Below, in pieces: positions 42,604 through 52,136 of a DNA stretch of 60,333 bases. The position numbers were made by a program, and so were the translations under genes. This stretch comes from Propionivibrio dicarboxylicus (GTDB lineage: Bacteria > Pseudomonadota > Gammaproteobacteria > Burkholderiales > Rhodocyclaceae): the NCBI GenBank assembly GCA_945902805.1, contig CAMDMZ010000026.1, positions 1-60,333 of the forward strand. The letters run 5' to 3'. Under the pieces are notes generated by a model. It had not been told where the DNA came from. It ran no database searches and saw nothing but the letters and a program-made list of their open reading frames with translations. Numbering within the stretch: position 1 is the first letter of the stretch; every line of letters starts with the position of its first letter.

Positions 42604-44175
42604 TTACTGGATCGTGATTTCTACAATACTCGCCGTTGACGTTGGATTCAACTGCTTGAACTGACCAATAAGGTCATCGACGGACTTGACCTGCAAAGGT
42701 GTCAGGTCTCGCGTTCCGGTTAGCTTGCCCGGCGTAACCATTTCGCGATCAGCCGCGACGCAAGCGACCCGTTCCCGGCCCGGTCGATCAAACTTGATCT
42801 TGAAACCACCGGCTGGCAAACGAACCGAAGAGGATGGGCTGATCATGGAGTTCGGGTAGAACTGATTCGGGAAGATGCGAGCAACATTACGTTGCGCGTC
42901 TTCATAGTAGCAGTAGGCTGTTCCGTTCCCGTTCGCCCCCAGCGTCAGATTCAAAAACTCGCCGACCCGATATGTCGGCTTTTGGCCGCGCTCGCTAGTC
43001 AGGCTCAGGCGGAATGCGCCAGCAACCGGGGCTTTGGGTGCCGCATTCGGGTCCGCAACGGGCTGAGGGGCGGGCTGCGGAGCGCTTGACAACGTCGGCA
43101 GAGGTTCACGGCGCACAGTAGCAGTCGGAAGTTCGGCCAGCTTGTTTTGCGTATCATCGAGCAAACTGTAGTAAAGATCAAAGTTTGTTCTGCCATCGGC
43201 GATCAATCCTACAGCCGCCTGATACTCAGCGATCGATTCCTTCAATGCATCGCTGGACTTACCGTCCAAAGGACCTTTGTAGCGATTCATGCCAGCCAAC
43301 TTACGCTGGAAGAACATGATGCGATCCGGCTCTTTGGCGGTGTCATACCACTCTCGAGCCTGATCCATCATCAATGGGTGCGTCGAGTCGACATCAAGAC
43401 ATTTCCAGTACGGAACCCGGGTAAATTTACCCAGCGCTTCAATTAGGCTAAGTTCGAGCAACGTGCGCGTAGTCGCGCCAACACCTTCAGATTGACTCAA
43501 GTCGAGGTTAAAGCTTAACCCCATCTTTCCAATCTTTCCGCCGCCCTCCTTCGTGGTTCCACCTTTGCGAATAACCATGGTATTGGAGGTACTGGTCTCG
43601 GGAAGAATGCGACGGCTAGCCGTTTCGCCGATACTCACGTCCATACTAATGAGATCAAACGATTGGTCATCGCTGGAACCAAAATCCAGGAACGGCAAAG
43701 ACACGCCCCAGCCCTTTGACTTGCGGACCGCATTGTCGTCCATCTGCGTGATGGATCCTCGAATATAGTAATCAGGGATTTTAGACGGCGCGCCGCCAAC
43801 CAATGCGAACAGGCTACCAAGATCGTCCGCTCCACTATGAAAGTCGATGAACTCGAAAGCACCACTCTTCATCGTCATCTTGGCAACGGCGGTAATGAGC
43901 ATTTCCTTTGTCCCAGTCTTCACTTTACCGGTTTCATCCGGAATGCCGCCGGAGGTTATGACAATGCCGCGCTTATCAAAGCCTAAAAACAGCTCATCCA
44001 TACAACGTAACGCCTGGGTGAAGTTCGTTACGGTCTTAACTGCCGACGATTTCGGCGCAGCAGCAGTTCTTGCTGCCGTATCAGCGGCATCCTGAGCTAT
44101 GGCGCCTGCAGAAGCAAGCACCAAAACAGAAACAGAGGATGCCAGAAGCAATGGTTTCAGGGTATCTACACGCAT
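42604..44175 (-). CDS. CsgG-like protein with peptidoglycan-binding and DUF4384 domains
   Basis: The 523-residue exported protein has a signal peptide (LLLASSVSVLVLASAGAIAQ) with no lipobox Cys. Residues about 45-255 follow the CsgG/HfaB pattern (GGIPDETGKVKTGTKEMLIT, YYIRGSITQMDD, LISMDVSIGETASRRIL, LLELSLIEALGKF). Residues 293-340 look like a peptidoglycan-binding module (YKGPLDGKSSDALKESIAEY). A Pro-rich linker (355-385) precedes a DUF4384 domain (388-475; GEFLNLTLGANGNGTAYCYY, VARIFPNQF). CsgG forms the outer-membrane pore of curli secretion. This gene heads the ten-gene cluster, so I infer the secretion or anchoring component. Without a lipid anchor it may instead be a periplasmic scaffold. 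Confidence 0.78.
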   Translation of the reverse strand: MRVDTLKPLLLASSVSVLVLASAGAIAQDAADTAARTAAAPKSSAVKTVTNFTQALRCMDELFLGFDKRGIVITSGGIPDETGKVKTGTKEMLITAVAKMTMKSGAFEFIDFHSGADDLGSLFALVGGAPSKIPDYYIRGSITQMDDNAVRKSKGWGVSLPFLDFGSSDDQSFDLISMDVSIGETASRRILPETSTSNTMVIRKGGTTKEGGGKIGKMGLSFNLDLSQSEGVGATTRTLLELSLIEALGKFTRVPYWKCLDVDSTHPLMMDQAREWYDTAKEPDRIMFFQRKLAGMNRYKGPLDGKSSDALKESIAEYQAAVGLIADGRTNFDLYYSLLDDTQNKLAELPTATVRREPLPTLSSAPQPAPQPVADPNAAPKAPVAGAFRLSLTSERGQKPTYRVGEFLNLTLGANGNGTAYCYYEDAQRNVARIFPNQFYPNSMISPSSSVRLPAGGFKIKFDRPGRERVACVAADREMVTPGKLTGTRDLTPLQVKSVDDLIGQFKQLNPTSTASIVEITIQ

Positions 44176-44484
44176 TTCGATCCCGCTCTATGATGACTTC
44201 AAGTTAAACAGTCGACGTAACGATGTTCCGCCACCAAGTCGCCTTGCAATCCGTCCGTTCGACGGCAGCGGGAATACGCAGTTTGGCAATGGAAAGGATA
44301 ACGAAGGAGGTCGATACAAAGTTGACGCACAATATGAGGAGGCTGATGTTAAACCAGAAATCCCGAATCCAACCCATATTGAGATACACATTGTGCTTTC
44401 GAATAATATGCCCACTTTCAGTACCGGTCAGCTTTTTGCCGCTACTCTGCGTTAGGACGATATGTTGAAACTGGAGAACCTCCC
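44176..44484. other. divergent intergenic region between the CsgG-like and FecR-like genes
   Basis: These 309 bases hold no convincing gene. Open frames cross it on both strands, but without a ribosome-binding site or recognisable product. It must contain the promoters of the fibre-like cluster and of the FecR-like gene. The FecR-like gene has GGAG seven bases before its ATG, while the CsgG-like start has only a weak GGGAT. No consensus sigma-70 pair stands out. Confidence 0.5.
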
Positions 44485-45120
44485 ATGAATGTTTGGCCCC
44501 TTCGTTTGTTTGCAGCGGTCGCCCTCATTTTTTCAGCGTCATTCGCCCATGCGATTGGTGACGTTGCGCTGGTCACGGCCGTTCAGGGAAAGGTCCTTCG
44601 AGTTCTCCCCAATGCGCAAGCGCCTCTGGAGACCTTTGTCAAGCTCAAGGAGGGTGATCAACTGATACTTGAGAAATCCTCGTCACTACGGCTCGTATAC
44701 TTTCAGGGTGGGCGCCAAGAGACTTGGTCGGGAGAGGGCGCACTTGAAATCAGGACAGTTGAAAGTCACGCCAGTCGTTTAGCGCCGCCTGAGGTCAAAG
44801 TGTTGCCAGCCTTGATCGTCAAGCAGATCGCCAAAACACCGACTCTCGATAGCCAAGGTCGTGCTGGAGTGACGCGTTTGCGTTCGCTGGGATCGGTCGA
44901 TGCGATTGCCAAGCTCGAAGCAGAGTACGACCGTCTACGCGTCGAAAGTGGTGGCAACGATTTGAACGCTGAAATTTATATGCTCGCTGGCCTTTATGAA
45001 TTGCGCGAAGTGGAACGCGTGGAAAATTTCCTGAGCGACTTGCAGGTACGGCACAAAGGCAACTCGGAGGCGATGGTTCTGGTTTCGCTTTATCGCAAGG
45101 CAATCAAGAGTCTGCGGTGA
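44485..45120 (+). CDS. exported FecR-domain-like protein
   Basis: The 211-residue protein has a signal peptide (cleavage near FAHAIG) and a FecR-like beta domain at residues about 22-95 (VALVTAVQGKVLRVLPNAQA, KEGDQLILEKSSSLRLVYFQ, GGRQETWSGEG). The C-terminal part is helical and ends in a TPR-like segment (AEIYMLAGLYELREVERVEN). Isolated FecR domains occur in envelope proteins unrelated to iron regulation. It is divergent from the CsgG-like gene and is the only plus-strand member of the region; a periplasmic accessory role is inferred from position. Confidence 0.75.
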   Translation: MNVWPLRLFAAVALIFSASFAHAIGDVALVTAVQGKVLRVLPNAQAPLETFVKLKEGDQLILEKSSSLRLVYFQGGRQETWSGEGALEIRTVESHASRLAPPEVKVLPALIVKQIAKTPTLDSQGRAGVTRLRSLGSVDAIAKLEAEYDRLRVESGGNDLNAEIYMLAGLYELREVERVENFLSDLQVRHKGNSEAMVLVSLYRKAIKSLR

Positions 45121-45215
45121 CGTTGCTGCGGCTACGCTGGATTTCTCCGACTCATTCTCGTCAACACGGTGAGCAGTGATCGCTAGAATCAAGCCTTCAC
45201 TCTTGGAGAATGACT

Positions 45216-45635
45216 ATGGACTGTACAGTACGATGGCACGAAGGAATGAGCTTTATCGCCGAGACCGGCAGCGGACATATGGTGCCCATGGATGGCGCGC
45301 CGGCGGCGGGCGGCCGAAATCTGGCACCGCGACCGATGGAGCTCTTGCTAGCTGGCGCAGGAGGCTGTACCTCCTTTGATATTGTGATGATTTTGCAGCG
45401 TGGCCGGCATTCCGTGACGGGTTGCGAGGTCAGACTTACGGCGGAGCGGGCAGAAGAGGATCCGAAAGTGTTTACCCGGATCAACATGCATTTCGTGGTG
45501 ACCGGCAAGGCGCTAAAGCCCGAAGCGGTCGAGCGGGCAGTCAATCTTTCGGCGGAAAAGTACTGTTCGGCTTCGATCATGCTCGGCAAAACCGCCGAGA
45601 TGACTCATACCTTTGAGGTAATAGAAGCTCAGTAG
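45216..45635 (+). CDS. OsmC/Ohr-family protein
   Basis: The product has 139 residues from the ATG at 45216, which is eight bases after GGAG; an ATG at 45210 is too close to it. Family motifs are RPMELLLAGAGGCTSFDIVM, with the first redox Cys, and AVNLSAEKYCSASIML, with the second Cys. OsmC-type proteins reduce organic hydroperoxides through this Cys pair; this sequence looks like the YhfA-type branch, whose substrate is uncertain. It is convergent with coq7, 3 bases apart. Confidence 0.9.
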   Translation: MDCTVRWHEGMSFIAETGSGHMVPMDGAPAAGGRNLAPRPMELLLAGAGGCTSFDIVMILQRGRHSVTGCEVRLTAERAEEDPKVFTRINMHFVVTGKALKPEAVERAVNLSAEKYCSASIMLGKTAEMTHTFEVIEAQ

Positions 45636-45638
45636 TGG

Positions 45639-46259
45639 CTAAACATAGTAGGCCGCTGTCGTCATCACTTTTGACGACAGTTTCATGGCCTGCTTGATCG
45701 GGGTGGGAAGTGCGGCGGCACCATGATGCGTTGCCATGTCGGCGTGCTTGATTTCGTCGAGCTTCATTTGTTCTAGAACTTCCCGGGAGCGACGATCCTG
45801 CTCCGGCAATTCAGCCATGTGACGTTCCAGGTGACCTTCAACCTGGCGTTCAGTTTCCGCCAGGAAACCAAGATTCCACTTGTCGCCGAACTTTCCGGCA
45901 ATGACACCGATGGCAAGTGATCCTGTGTAGAAGATAGGGTTGAGAATACTCTTGTGACCTCCGAGCTCTTCGATTCGGCGTTCGGTCCAATTCAAGTGCT
46001 CGGTTTCTTCCCACGCCGCCTGCTCAAGTGCTTTCTTGATCACGGGATCACGAGAAGTCAGTGCTTGACCCTGATAAAGCGCTTGGGCGCAAATTTCGCC
46101 GCAATGATTAATGCGCATGAGCGCACCAGCGTGTTTACGTTCAGCATCGCTCATCTCAGCCTCCGCTACATTTTCGCCGGGCATAGGACGATGGGTTGGC
46201 GCCGTGGTGAAAATGGTACGCAGGGCTTTGTCAAATTCGTGTATCAGGCTATCAATCAT
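45639..46259 (-). CDS. coq7: 2-polyprenyl-3-methyl-6-methoxy-1,4-benzoquinol monooxygenase
   Basis: Coq7 hydroxylates demethoxyubiquinol in ubiquinone biosynthesis with a carboxylate-bridged di-iron centre. The product has 206 residues from the ATG at 46259 (MIDSLIHEFDKALRT). The iron ligands are visible in NHCGEICAQALYQGQAL, AWEETEHLNW, ETERQVEGHLERHM and DEIKHADMA. It is of the bacterial short type. It follows a CNP1-like gene by 8 bases on the same strand. Confidence 0.95.
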   Translation of the reverse strand: MIDSLIHEFDKALRTIFTTAPTHRPMPGENVAEAEMSDAERKHAGALMRINHCGEICAQALYQGQALTSRDPVIKKALEQAAWEETEHLNWTERRIEELGGHKSILNPIFYTGSLAIGVIAGKFGDKWNLGFLAETERQVEGHLERHMAELPEQDRRSREVLEQMKLDEIKHADMATHHGAAALPTPIKQAMKLSSKVMTTAAYYV

Positions 46260-46267
46260 GGTAGACC

Positions 46268-46810
46268 TCAATGGTAGCCTCGGTCTGAGTCCGGATGCTT
46301 TCCGCGTCGCAGTGCATCGCGGCCTTCCTCCGCCACCCGGATTTGAACCCCATTAGGGCAGAAGTAATCGCGTGAAAGTGCGGCGTGGTGGCGATTCATC
46401 GGCTTGTTTTCGATCGGACGCCATTGACTGATTCTGGCCTTAGACCACGTTCCATCGATATGGCCGGTGGCGTAGAGCTTCCAGTTACGATCTTTGCAAT
46501 GAATGCCCTCGTAGCTGACGTTTTGTGCACCACCGGCGGCACGGACAACCAATGAATACCTGACGACATCATCGGTGCCCACCGAGAGTGAGTTGACGTC
46601 GATTAGGTAAGTATTGGTCGCCGCCGGACCGACGTAAATCTCGACCAGGCCGGCATCCTTGGGAAAGGGCGGTAGTTCTGTGTTAGCTTCACTCCAGGGA
46701 AGTTTTTCCTCGAAAAACGTGTTTAGGCTTTGACCAGATGCGCCATGCTGGGCAAGCGCAGGCGACGTGGCCAAGGCAAGAATTAAGCTCAGGGGAAGAC
46801 GAAAGTTCAT
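46268..46810 (-). CDS. CNP1-like family exported protein
   Basis: The 180-residue exported protein has a signal peptide ([20 protein letters not shown]) and matches the CNP1-like family of betaproteobacterial periplasmic proteins of unknown function. Typical segments are [40 protein letters not shown] and [17 protein letters not shown]. It is placed between rppH (4-base overlap) and coq7. The GTTCAAATCC stretch near 46340 imitates a tRNA T-arm but is coding. Confidence 0.88.
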   Translation of the reverse strand: MNFRLPLSLILALATSPALAQHGASGQSLNTFFEEKLPWSEANTELPPFPKDAGLVEIYVGPAATNTYLIDVNSLSVGTDDVVRYSLVVRAAGGAQNVSYEGIHCKDRNWKLYATGHIDGTWSKARISQWRPIENKPMNRHHAALSRDYFCPNGVQIRVAEEGRDALRRGKHPDSDRGYH

Positions 46811-47334
46811 TGACTATTGATCCCAAACGCTTCCATCCAACGCCGAATGTGCTCTTCCGGACTGGCAAAAAGAAGCCGCGACAGCTCAATCAAGGCTGAC
46901 TCATAGACCCCGCGCTTGAACTCAATCACGCTATCCAGCGGAATCCAGTAAGTACTCCAACGCCAAGCATCAAATTCCGGATGGGTTGACGCGCGCAGCG
47001 AGACGTCGGTATCGCGCCCAACCATACGCAGCAAATACCAGATCTGCTTTTGTCCACGGTAGCTGTTTCGCCATTCACGGCGAACCCAGTGACGCGGCAC
47101 ATCGTAGCGCAACCAATCACGAGTACGGCCGATAATTCGCACGTGCTCCGGCTTGAGGCCGACTTCCTCGTACAGTTCACGATACATGGCCTCTTCGGGT
47201 GATTCACCCTTGTTGATGCCACCTTGCGGAAACTGCCAGGAATGCTCGCGTATGCGCTTGCCCCAGAAAACCTCGTTGCGACTGTTGACCAAAATGATGC
47301 CGACGTTTGGGCGATAGCCTTCACGATCAAGCAT
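46807..47334 (-). CDS. rppH: RNA pyrophosphohydrolase
   Basis: RppH removes pyrophosphate from the 5' end of mRNAs and triggers RNase E decay. The 175-residue Nudix protein begins [20 protein letters not shown], and its Nudix box is complete ([20 protein letters not shown], then VGL). The [17 protein letters not shown] part reads [10 protein letters not shown]. The length is typical. It is divergent from proS and translationally coupled to the CNP1-like gene, an arrangement common in betaproteobacteria. Confidence 0.95.
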   Translation of the reverse strand: MLDREGYRPNVGIILVNSRNEVFWGKRIREHSWQFPQGGINKGESPEEAMYRELYEEVGLKPEHVRIIGRTRDWLRYDVPRHWVRREWRNSYRGQKQIWYLLRMVGRDTDVSLRASTHPEFDAWRWSTYWIPLDSVIEFKRGVYESALIELSRLLFASPEEHIRRWMEAFGINSQ

Positions 47335-47456
47335 GATGCAATTCCAAAAAATCTCACTGATGCCATTGTTTCATATTCGGCCACGACTTGAAAGCCGAGT
47401 CCCGCCGGACACCGCGTTAAAATGGCCAGCTTGATATTGCCACCCAGGTTTTCACC

Positions 47457-49184
47457 ATGCGCGCCAGTCAGTTTTTCATTAGCACTCTGAAAGAGTCCCC
47501 GTCAGACGCCGAAGTCATCTCGCACAAGCTGATGATGCGTACCGGTATGATCAAGAAGCTGGCGGCAGGTATTTACAGCTACATGCCAATGGGGCTTCGG
47601 GTGATTCGCAAGATCGAAGCCATCATCCGCGAGGAAATGAATCGCGCGGGCGCTATCGAATTACTGATGCCCGTGGTGCAGCCAGCGGAGCTTTGGCAGG
47701 AAACCGGGCGCTGGGACAAGATGGGACCCGAGTTGGCGCGCTTTAAGGATCGCCATGACCGCGACTTCATCATCCAGCCGACGTCCGAAGAGGTGATTAC
47801 TGACATTGCGCGTAGCGATATTCGCAGCTATCGCCAGTTGCCGAAGAACTTCTATCACATCCAGACCAAGTTCCGCGATGAGCGTCGACCGCGTTTTGGC
47901 GTCATGCGAGGCCGTGAATTTACGATGAAAGACGCCTACTCGTTCGACCGCGACGAGGCGGCGGCAGAGCAAAGCTACCAGGCGATGTACGCTGCTTACG
48001 TGCGTATCTTTGATCGTCTGGGTTTGCGCTTTCGTGCGGTGCGGGCTGACACCGGCGCAATTGGCGGCTCGCTTTCACATGAATTCCAAGTGATCGCCGA
48101 TACCGGCGAGGACTTGCTGGTGTATTGCCCCGAGTCGGACTACGCTGCCAATATTGAGTTGGCCGAAGCGCTGCCCTTGTTGGCTGAGCGCGCAATTGCG
48201 GCAGAGGAAATGCGCAAAGTCGCGACCCCGGAAACCACACGCTGTGAAGATGTGGCAACGCTTCTGGCTATCCCGTTGGAGCGCACGGTGAAATCCATCG
48301 TGCTGGCTGTGGATGCGCCTTTGGGCGCTGAGGTGTGGCTACTGTTGATTCGTGGTGATCACGAACTGAACGAGATCAAGGCGGGCAAGGTTCCCGGTCT
48401 CGATGTCGGGTTCCGCTTCGCCAACGAACGTGAAATCATTGATCACTTCGGCTGTCCGCCGGGTTACCTGGGCGCGATCAATACGCAAAAGCCGGTGAAG
48501 GTGGTTGCCGATCGTACCGTGGCCGCGATGAGCGACTTTGTCTCAGGTGCCAACGAAATCGGATTCCACATTGCCGGCATCAACTGGGGACGCGATCTGC
48601 CTGAGCCAGGCATCATTGCCGATATCCGTAATGTGGTTGAAGGCGATCTTTCGCCGGATGGCAAGGGCACATTGGCGATTCAGCGCGGGATCGAAGTCGG
48701 CCACGTGTTCTTTCTTGGCACCAAATATTCGGCGGCGATGAATTGTAGCTACCTTGACGAAACCGGGAAGCCGAAGCTGATGGTGATGGGATGCTACGGC
48801 ATCGGCGTCACGCGCTTGGTCGGTGCGGCGATCGAGCAGAGTCACGACGACCGTGGGATTATCTTTCCGGCGGCCATTGCGCCCTTCGAAGTCGTTATCG
48901 TCCCGATGGGCTATGGCAAGTCGGCGGCCGTGAAAGAGGCCGCCGATAAGTTGCTGGCGGACTTGCTTGCCGCTGGGGTCGATGCGATTCTCGATGACCG
49001 TGACGAGCGTCCTGGCGTCATGTTTGCCGATTGGGAGCTGATTGGAATACCCCATCGCGTGGTGGTCGGTGAGCGTGCTCTGAAGGAAGGCAAGCTTGAG
49101 TACAAGAGCCGTACCGATGCCGAGGCGACGCTGCTCGACATCACAGCCATGGCCGAGTTTCTCAAGCAGAAATTGTGCAATTGA
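47457..49184 (+). CDS. proS: prolyl-tRNA synthetase
   Basis: This class II aminoacyl-tRNA synthetase has 575 residues and is of the bacterial type. Motif 1 lies around [20 protein letters not shown], motif 2 at [20 protein letters not shown] and motif 3 at [17 protein letters not shown]. The inserted editing domain (residues about 230-385; [17 protein letters not shown]) removes misacylated Ala-tRNAPro. The C-terminal anticodon-binding domain is complete. The lytic transglycosylase gene starts inside its last codons. Confidence 0.97.
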   Translation: MRASQFFISTLKESPSDAEVISHKLMMRTGMIKKLAAGIYSYMPMGLRVIRKIEAIIREEMNRAGAIELLMPVVQPAELWQETGRWDKMGPELARFKDRHDRDFIIQPTSEEVITDIARSDIRSYRQLPKNFYHIQTKFRDERRPRFGVMRGREFTMKDAYSFDRDEAAAEQSYQAMYAAYVRIFDRLGLRFRAVRADTGAIGGSLSHEFQVIADTGEDLLVYCPESDYAANIELAEALPLLAERAIAAEEMRKVATPETTRCEDVATLLAIPLERTVKSIVLAVDAPLGAEVWLLLIRGDHELNEIKAGKVPGLDVGFRFANEREIIDHFGCPPGYLGAINTQKPVKVVADRTVAAMSDFVSGANEIGFHIAGINWGRDLPEPGIIADIRNVVEGDLSPDGKGTLAIQRGIEVGHVFFLGTKYSAAMNCSYLDETGKPKLMVMGCYGIGVTRLVGAAIEQSHDDRGIIFPAAIAPFEVVIVPMGYGKSAAVKEAADKLLADLLAAGVDAILDDRDERPGVMFADWELIGIPHRVVVGERALKEGKLEYKSRTDAEATLLDITAMAEFLKQKLCN

Positions 49185-49795
49185 TTCGTCGTATCCGTGT
49201 TTTTGCGCTGATTGCGCTGGCGACACTAAGCCCGAATCTCTGGGCGGGCACTCAACAGTACGAGCCGCTCGCTGCCAGTGTTCAGGCGGCGTTGCATGCG
49301 GCGATCGCGGACCAGTCGGCACCGAACGCGAAATTCCCATCCATGCAGGAAAAGCTGGACTGGATGACGGAAATGTCTGCTCGCCTTGAAAAGCGGGTTC
49401 CAGATCGCGGCGCTCGACTCGATTTTCTCAACACGGTGTATTACGAAGCGCAGCGCGCCGGCCTGGATCCGCAACTGGTGATGGGCTTGATCCATGTCGA
49501 AAGCGGTTTCAAGAAATATGCGGTATCAAGCGCGGGTGCCCGGGGCTTCATGCAGGTAATGCCGTTTTGGGTCACGCTGATTGGGAATGGCGAACAAAAT
49601 CTGTTTCACCTGCGCACCAATCTGCGTTTCGGCTGCACCATCCTGCGCCATTACCTCGACATCGAAAACGGCGACCTCTACCGTGCTTTAGGCCGCTATA
49701 ACGGTAGCCTGGGCAAACCGGAGTATCCGAACATGGTGCGTGCAGCGTGGGAGAAGCAGTGGCACTGGGGCGCAAAAAAACTCGCCCAGCGTTGA
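49175..49795 (+). CDS. lytic transglycosylase (SLT domain)
   Basis: The 206-residue exported protein cleaves peptidoglycan glycan strands. It has a hydrophobic N-terminal signal ([17 protein letters not shown]) and a C-terminal SLT domain with the catalytic Glu in [29 protein letters not shown], and [20 protein letters not shown]. The start is a GTG at 49175 inside proS (a TTG at 49181 is possible), so expression is coupled to proS, an arrangement seen in other betaproteobacteria. It is convergent with ffh. Confidence 0.93.
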   Translation: MQLIRRIRVFALIALATLSPNLWAGTQQYEPLAASVQAALHAAIADQSAPNAKFPSMQEKLDWMTEMSARLEKRVPDRGARLDFLNTVYYEAQRAGLDPQLVMGLIHVESGFKKYAVSSAGARGFMQVMPFWVTLIGNGEQNLFHLRTNLRFGCTILRHYLDIENGDLYRALGRYNGSLGKPEYPNMVRAAWEKQWHWGAKKLAQR

Positions 49796-49811
49796 GTCAG
49801 TCAATCCAAGG

Positions 49812-49836
49812 CGCCGTCCCGCCATCGCCGACTTTT
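49812..49836 (-). repeat. 25-bp dispersed repeat, copy 12 (intergenic)
   Basis: Reverse-oriented copy differing from the consensus at one position, with GATGGCG in place of GCTGGCG. It fills most of the 46-base gap between the convergent lytic transglycosylase and ffh genes. It has no hairpin of its own. Confidence 0.8.
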
Positions 49837-49841
49837 TGAAC

Positions 49842-51227
49842 TCATCGCGGCAAGCCTGGGAATCCACCCCCTCCGCCCATGCCACCCATGAGCCCCTTCA
49901 TGCCGCGCATCATCTTTGACATGCCACCCTTGGTGAACTGCTTCATCATCTTCTGCGTCTGTTCGAACTGATTAAGCAGGCGATTCACCTCCTGCACCGG
50001 CACGCCGGCACCGGTCGCAATCCGCCGCTTGCGGCTGGCCTTGATTAGTTCCGGCTTGGTGCGCTCGGTCGGCGTCATGGAATTGATGATGCCTTCGATG
50101 CGCCGGATCGCCTTGTCTTCCACTTGACCACCGGCCTGCTGGGCTAGTGCCCCAAATTGGGCCGGCAATTTGTCAAGCAGGCTACCGAGCCCGCCCATGT
50201 TCCGCACCTGGCCGATCTGTTCCTTGAAGTCGTTCAGGTCGAAACCCTTGCCGGACTTGAGCTTTTTAGCGAAGGCTTGTGCTTTGTCCTGGTCGACGCC
50301 GCGCTGGGCATCCTCGACCAGACCGAGAATATCGCCCATGCCAAGAATGCGACTGGCCATACGCTCGGGATGAAACTCTTCCAGGCCGGTCAGCTTTTCG
50401 CCGACACCGGCAAACTTCAGCGGCTTGCCCGTCACGTGCCGCACCGATAGGGCCGCACCGCCTCGAGAGTCGCCGTCCAGCTTGGTCAGGATGATGCCGG
50501 TCAGCGGCAAGGCGTCGTTAAACGCCTTGGCCGTATTCACGGCATCCTGGCCAAGCATGGCATCAACCACAAACAAGGTTTCGATCGGTTGCAACTGCGC
50601 GTGCAATTGGCGAATTTCAGCCATCAACACGTCGTCAATTGCCAAACGCCCGGCGGTATCAACGAAGAGCACATCGTAATAGTGGTTCTTGGCGTGCAAC
50701 AAGGCAGCGGCGGCGATGTCGGCGGGCTTCTGGTCGCTGGTCGATGGGAAAAAGTCGATCCCGGCCTGGGCCGAAACGGCTTTCAACTGCTCGATAGCGG
50801 CGGGTCGATAAACGTCGCAACTGACGGCCAGAATTTTCTTCTTCTGCCGCTCCTTGAGCCATTTGCCAAGTTTGCCAGTGGTGGTGGTCTTACCAGCGCC
50901 CTGCAAACCCGCCATCAGTATGATCGCTGGCGGTTGCGTGGCCAGATTGAGGCCGTTGATCTGGCCCCCCATCAAGTCAGCCAACTCGCGATGCACCACG
51001 CCGACCAGCGCCTGGCCCGGAGTCAGGGAACCAATCACCTCTTGTCCGAGCGCCCTTTCCTTAACTTTGGCGATGAAATCCTTGACCACCGGCAAAGCGA
51101 CGTCGGCCTCGAGCAAGGCCATGCGCACTTCGCGCAGCATGTCGCTGATGTTGTCTTCGGTCAGCCGCGCTTGGCCGCGCAGATTCTTGACGACAGAGGC
51201 AAGGCGTTGGGTCAGGTTGTCGAGCAT
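49842..51227 (-). CDS. ffh: signal recognition particle protein Ffh
   Basis: Ffh is the protein part of the signal recognition particle; it binds hydrophobic nascent chains and targets them to FtsY at the membrane. The product has 461 residues from the ATG at 51227 (MLDNLTQRLASVVKNLRGQ). The NG domain has GLQGAGKTTTTGKLGKWL (G1), DTAGRL (G3) and TKLDGDSRGG (G4). The C-terminal M domain is Met-rich (QTQKMMKQFTKGGMSKMM) and ends in a Gly-rich tail. It is divergent from ypjD. Confidence 0.97.
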   Translation of the reverse strand: MLDNLTQRLASVVKNLRGQARLTEDNISDMLREVRMALLEADVALPVVKDFIAKVKERALGQEVIGSLTPGQALVGVVHRELADLMGGQINGLNLATQPPAIILMAGLQGAGKTTTTGKLGKWLKERQKKKILAVSCDVYRPAAIEQLKAVSAQAGIDFFPSTSDQKPADIAAAALLHAKNHYYDVLFVDTAGRLAIDDVLMAEIRQLHAQLQPIETLFVVDAMLGQDAVNTAKAFNDALPLTGIILTKLDGDSRGGAALSVRHVTGKPLKFAGVGEKLTGLEEFHPERMASRILGMGDILGLVEDAQRGVDQDKAQAFAKKLKSGKGFDLNDFKEQIGQVRNMGGLGSLLDKLPAQFGALAQQAGGQVEDKAIRRIEGIINSMTPTERTKPELIKASRKRRIATGAGVPVQEVNRLLNQFEQTQKMMKQFTKGGMSKMMRGMKGLMGGMGGGGGFPGLPR

Positions 51228-51308
51228 GGTGGTCGGGTCGTTAGCAAAGGAGTGAATGCGGCGGATCGCCACAAAGAAGGCATCGGAGCGTAGTGTAAAC
51301 TCCACGCT

Positions 51309-52136
51309 ATGTCTTCAATTCTAATGCACGGTCTGGCAGCCGCTCTCTATGCGGGGCTAGCGCTTCATTTCTGGCGTTCTCGCTGGCGCGGCCCTCTGCT
51401 TGCCCAACCTTCCGGAGGTCTGGGTCAAGGCGAGCGCTTGGTTTTGCTCATGGGGCTGCTATTGCACGGTTTTGCGCTACGCGGCGAAATATTTAGTGGC
51501 GACGTGATGCGTTTCAGTTTTGCCATTGCGCTTTCGGTGATGCTTTGGTTGGCGATGGCGCTCTATTGGGTCGAGAGCTTCTATGCGCGCATGGAAGGGC
51601 TTCAGATTCTCGGTCTGCCGTTTGCCGCGATCGCCGTTCTGTTGCCGCTAGGCTTCACCGATGCCCATCAGTTGGCCAACGCGGGTTCTTTCGCGTTTCG
51701 TCTGCATTTCCTGATGGCCATGCTGGCCTACAGCCTGTTCACGCTGGCCGCCCTGCATACACTATTGATGGCAATTGCCGAGAAAGGGCTGCATCGGGGT
51801 CGCATTTCGCCGCTGATCGCGGGTCTGCCGCCGCTTTTGACCATGGAGGCACTGCTCTTCCGCCTGATCCATGTTGCGTTCGTGCTATTGACCCTGACCT
51901 TGATCTCTGGCGCAGTATTTTCCGAAGCCGTATTTGGTAAAGCCATGGTCTTCAATCACAAAACGCTGTTTGCGATCATTTCGTGGCTTATTTTTGCCGC
52001 CCTTCTGGTTGGCCGCCACTTGCGCGGCTGGCGTGGGCGTATCGCCTTGCGCTGGACCTTGGCTGGATTTTCGGCACTGTTGCTGGCCTATGTGGGTAGC
52101 CGCTTCGTACTGGAAGTTCTGCTCGGCCGCAGCTGA
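51309..52136 (+). CDS. ypjD: YpjD-like cytochrome c assembly-family membrane protein
   Basis: The 275-residue inner-membrane protein with eight predicted spans belongs to the CcsA/HemX-like cytochrome c assembly superfamily. Conserved histidines are in GLALHFWRS, LRLHFLMAMLAY, AALHTLLMAIAE and VFNHKTLFAIISW. The YpjD role is not established. It is conserved between ffh and a CorB-like gene in many betaproteobacteria; its stop overlaps the start of the latter (TGATG). Confidence 0.9.
   Translation: MSSILMHGLAAALYAGLALHFWRSRWRGPLLAQPSGGLGQGERLVLLMGLLLHGFALRGEIFSGDVMRFSFAIALSVMLWLAMALYWVESFYARMEGLQILGLPFAAIAVLLPLGFTDAHQLANAGSFAFRLHFLMAMLAYSLFTLAALHTLLMAIAEKGLHRGRISPLIAGLPPLLTMEALLFRLIHVAFVLLTLTLISGAVFSEAVFGKAMVFNHKTLFAIISWLIFAALLVGRHLRGWRGRIALRWTLAGFSALLLAYVGSRFVLEVLLGRS

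Noticed and set aside
44099-44455. A 118-codon plus-strand frame across the CsgG-like/FecR-like gap
   Set aside because: Its first third is antisense to the CsgG-like signal peptide, it has no ribosome-binding site, and the product is not recognised.
46325-46350. GTTCAAATCC with GGGG, resembling a tRNA T-arm on the minus strand
   Set aside because: It lies inside the CNP1-like coding sequence, and no acceptor, D or anticodon arms can be folded around it.
49796-49841. The gap between the convergent lytic transglycosylase and ffh genes as a terminator hairpin
   Set aside because: The sequence is a repeat copy with no self-complementary stem.
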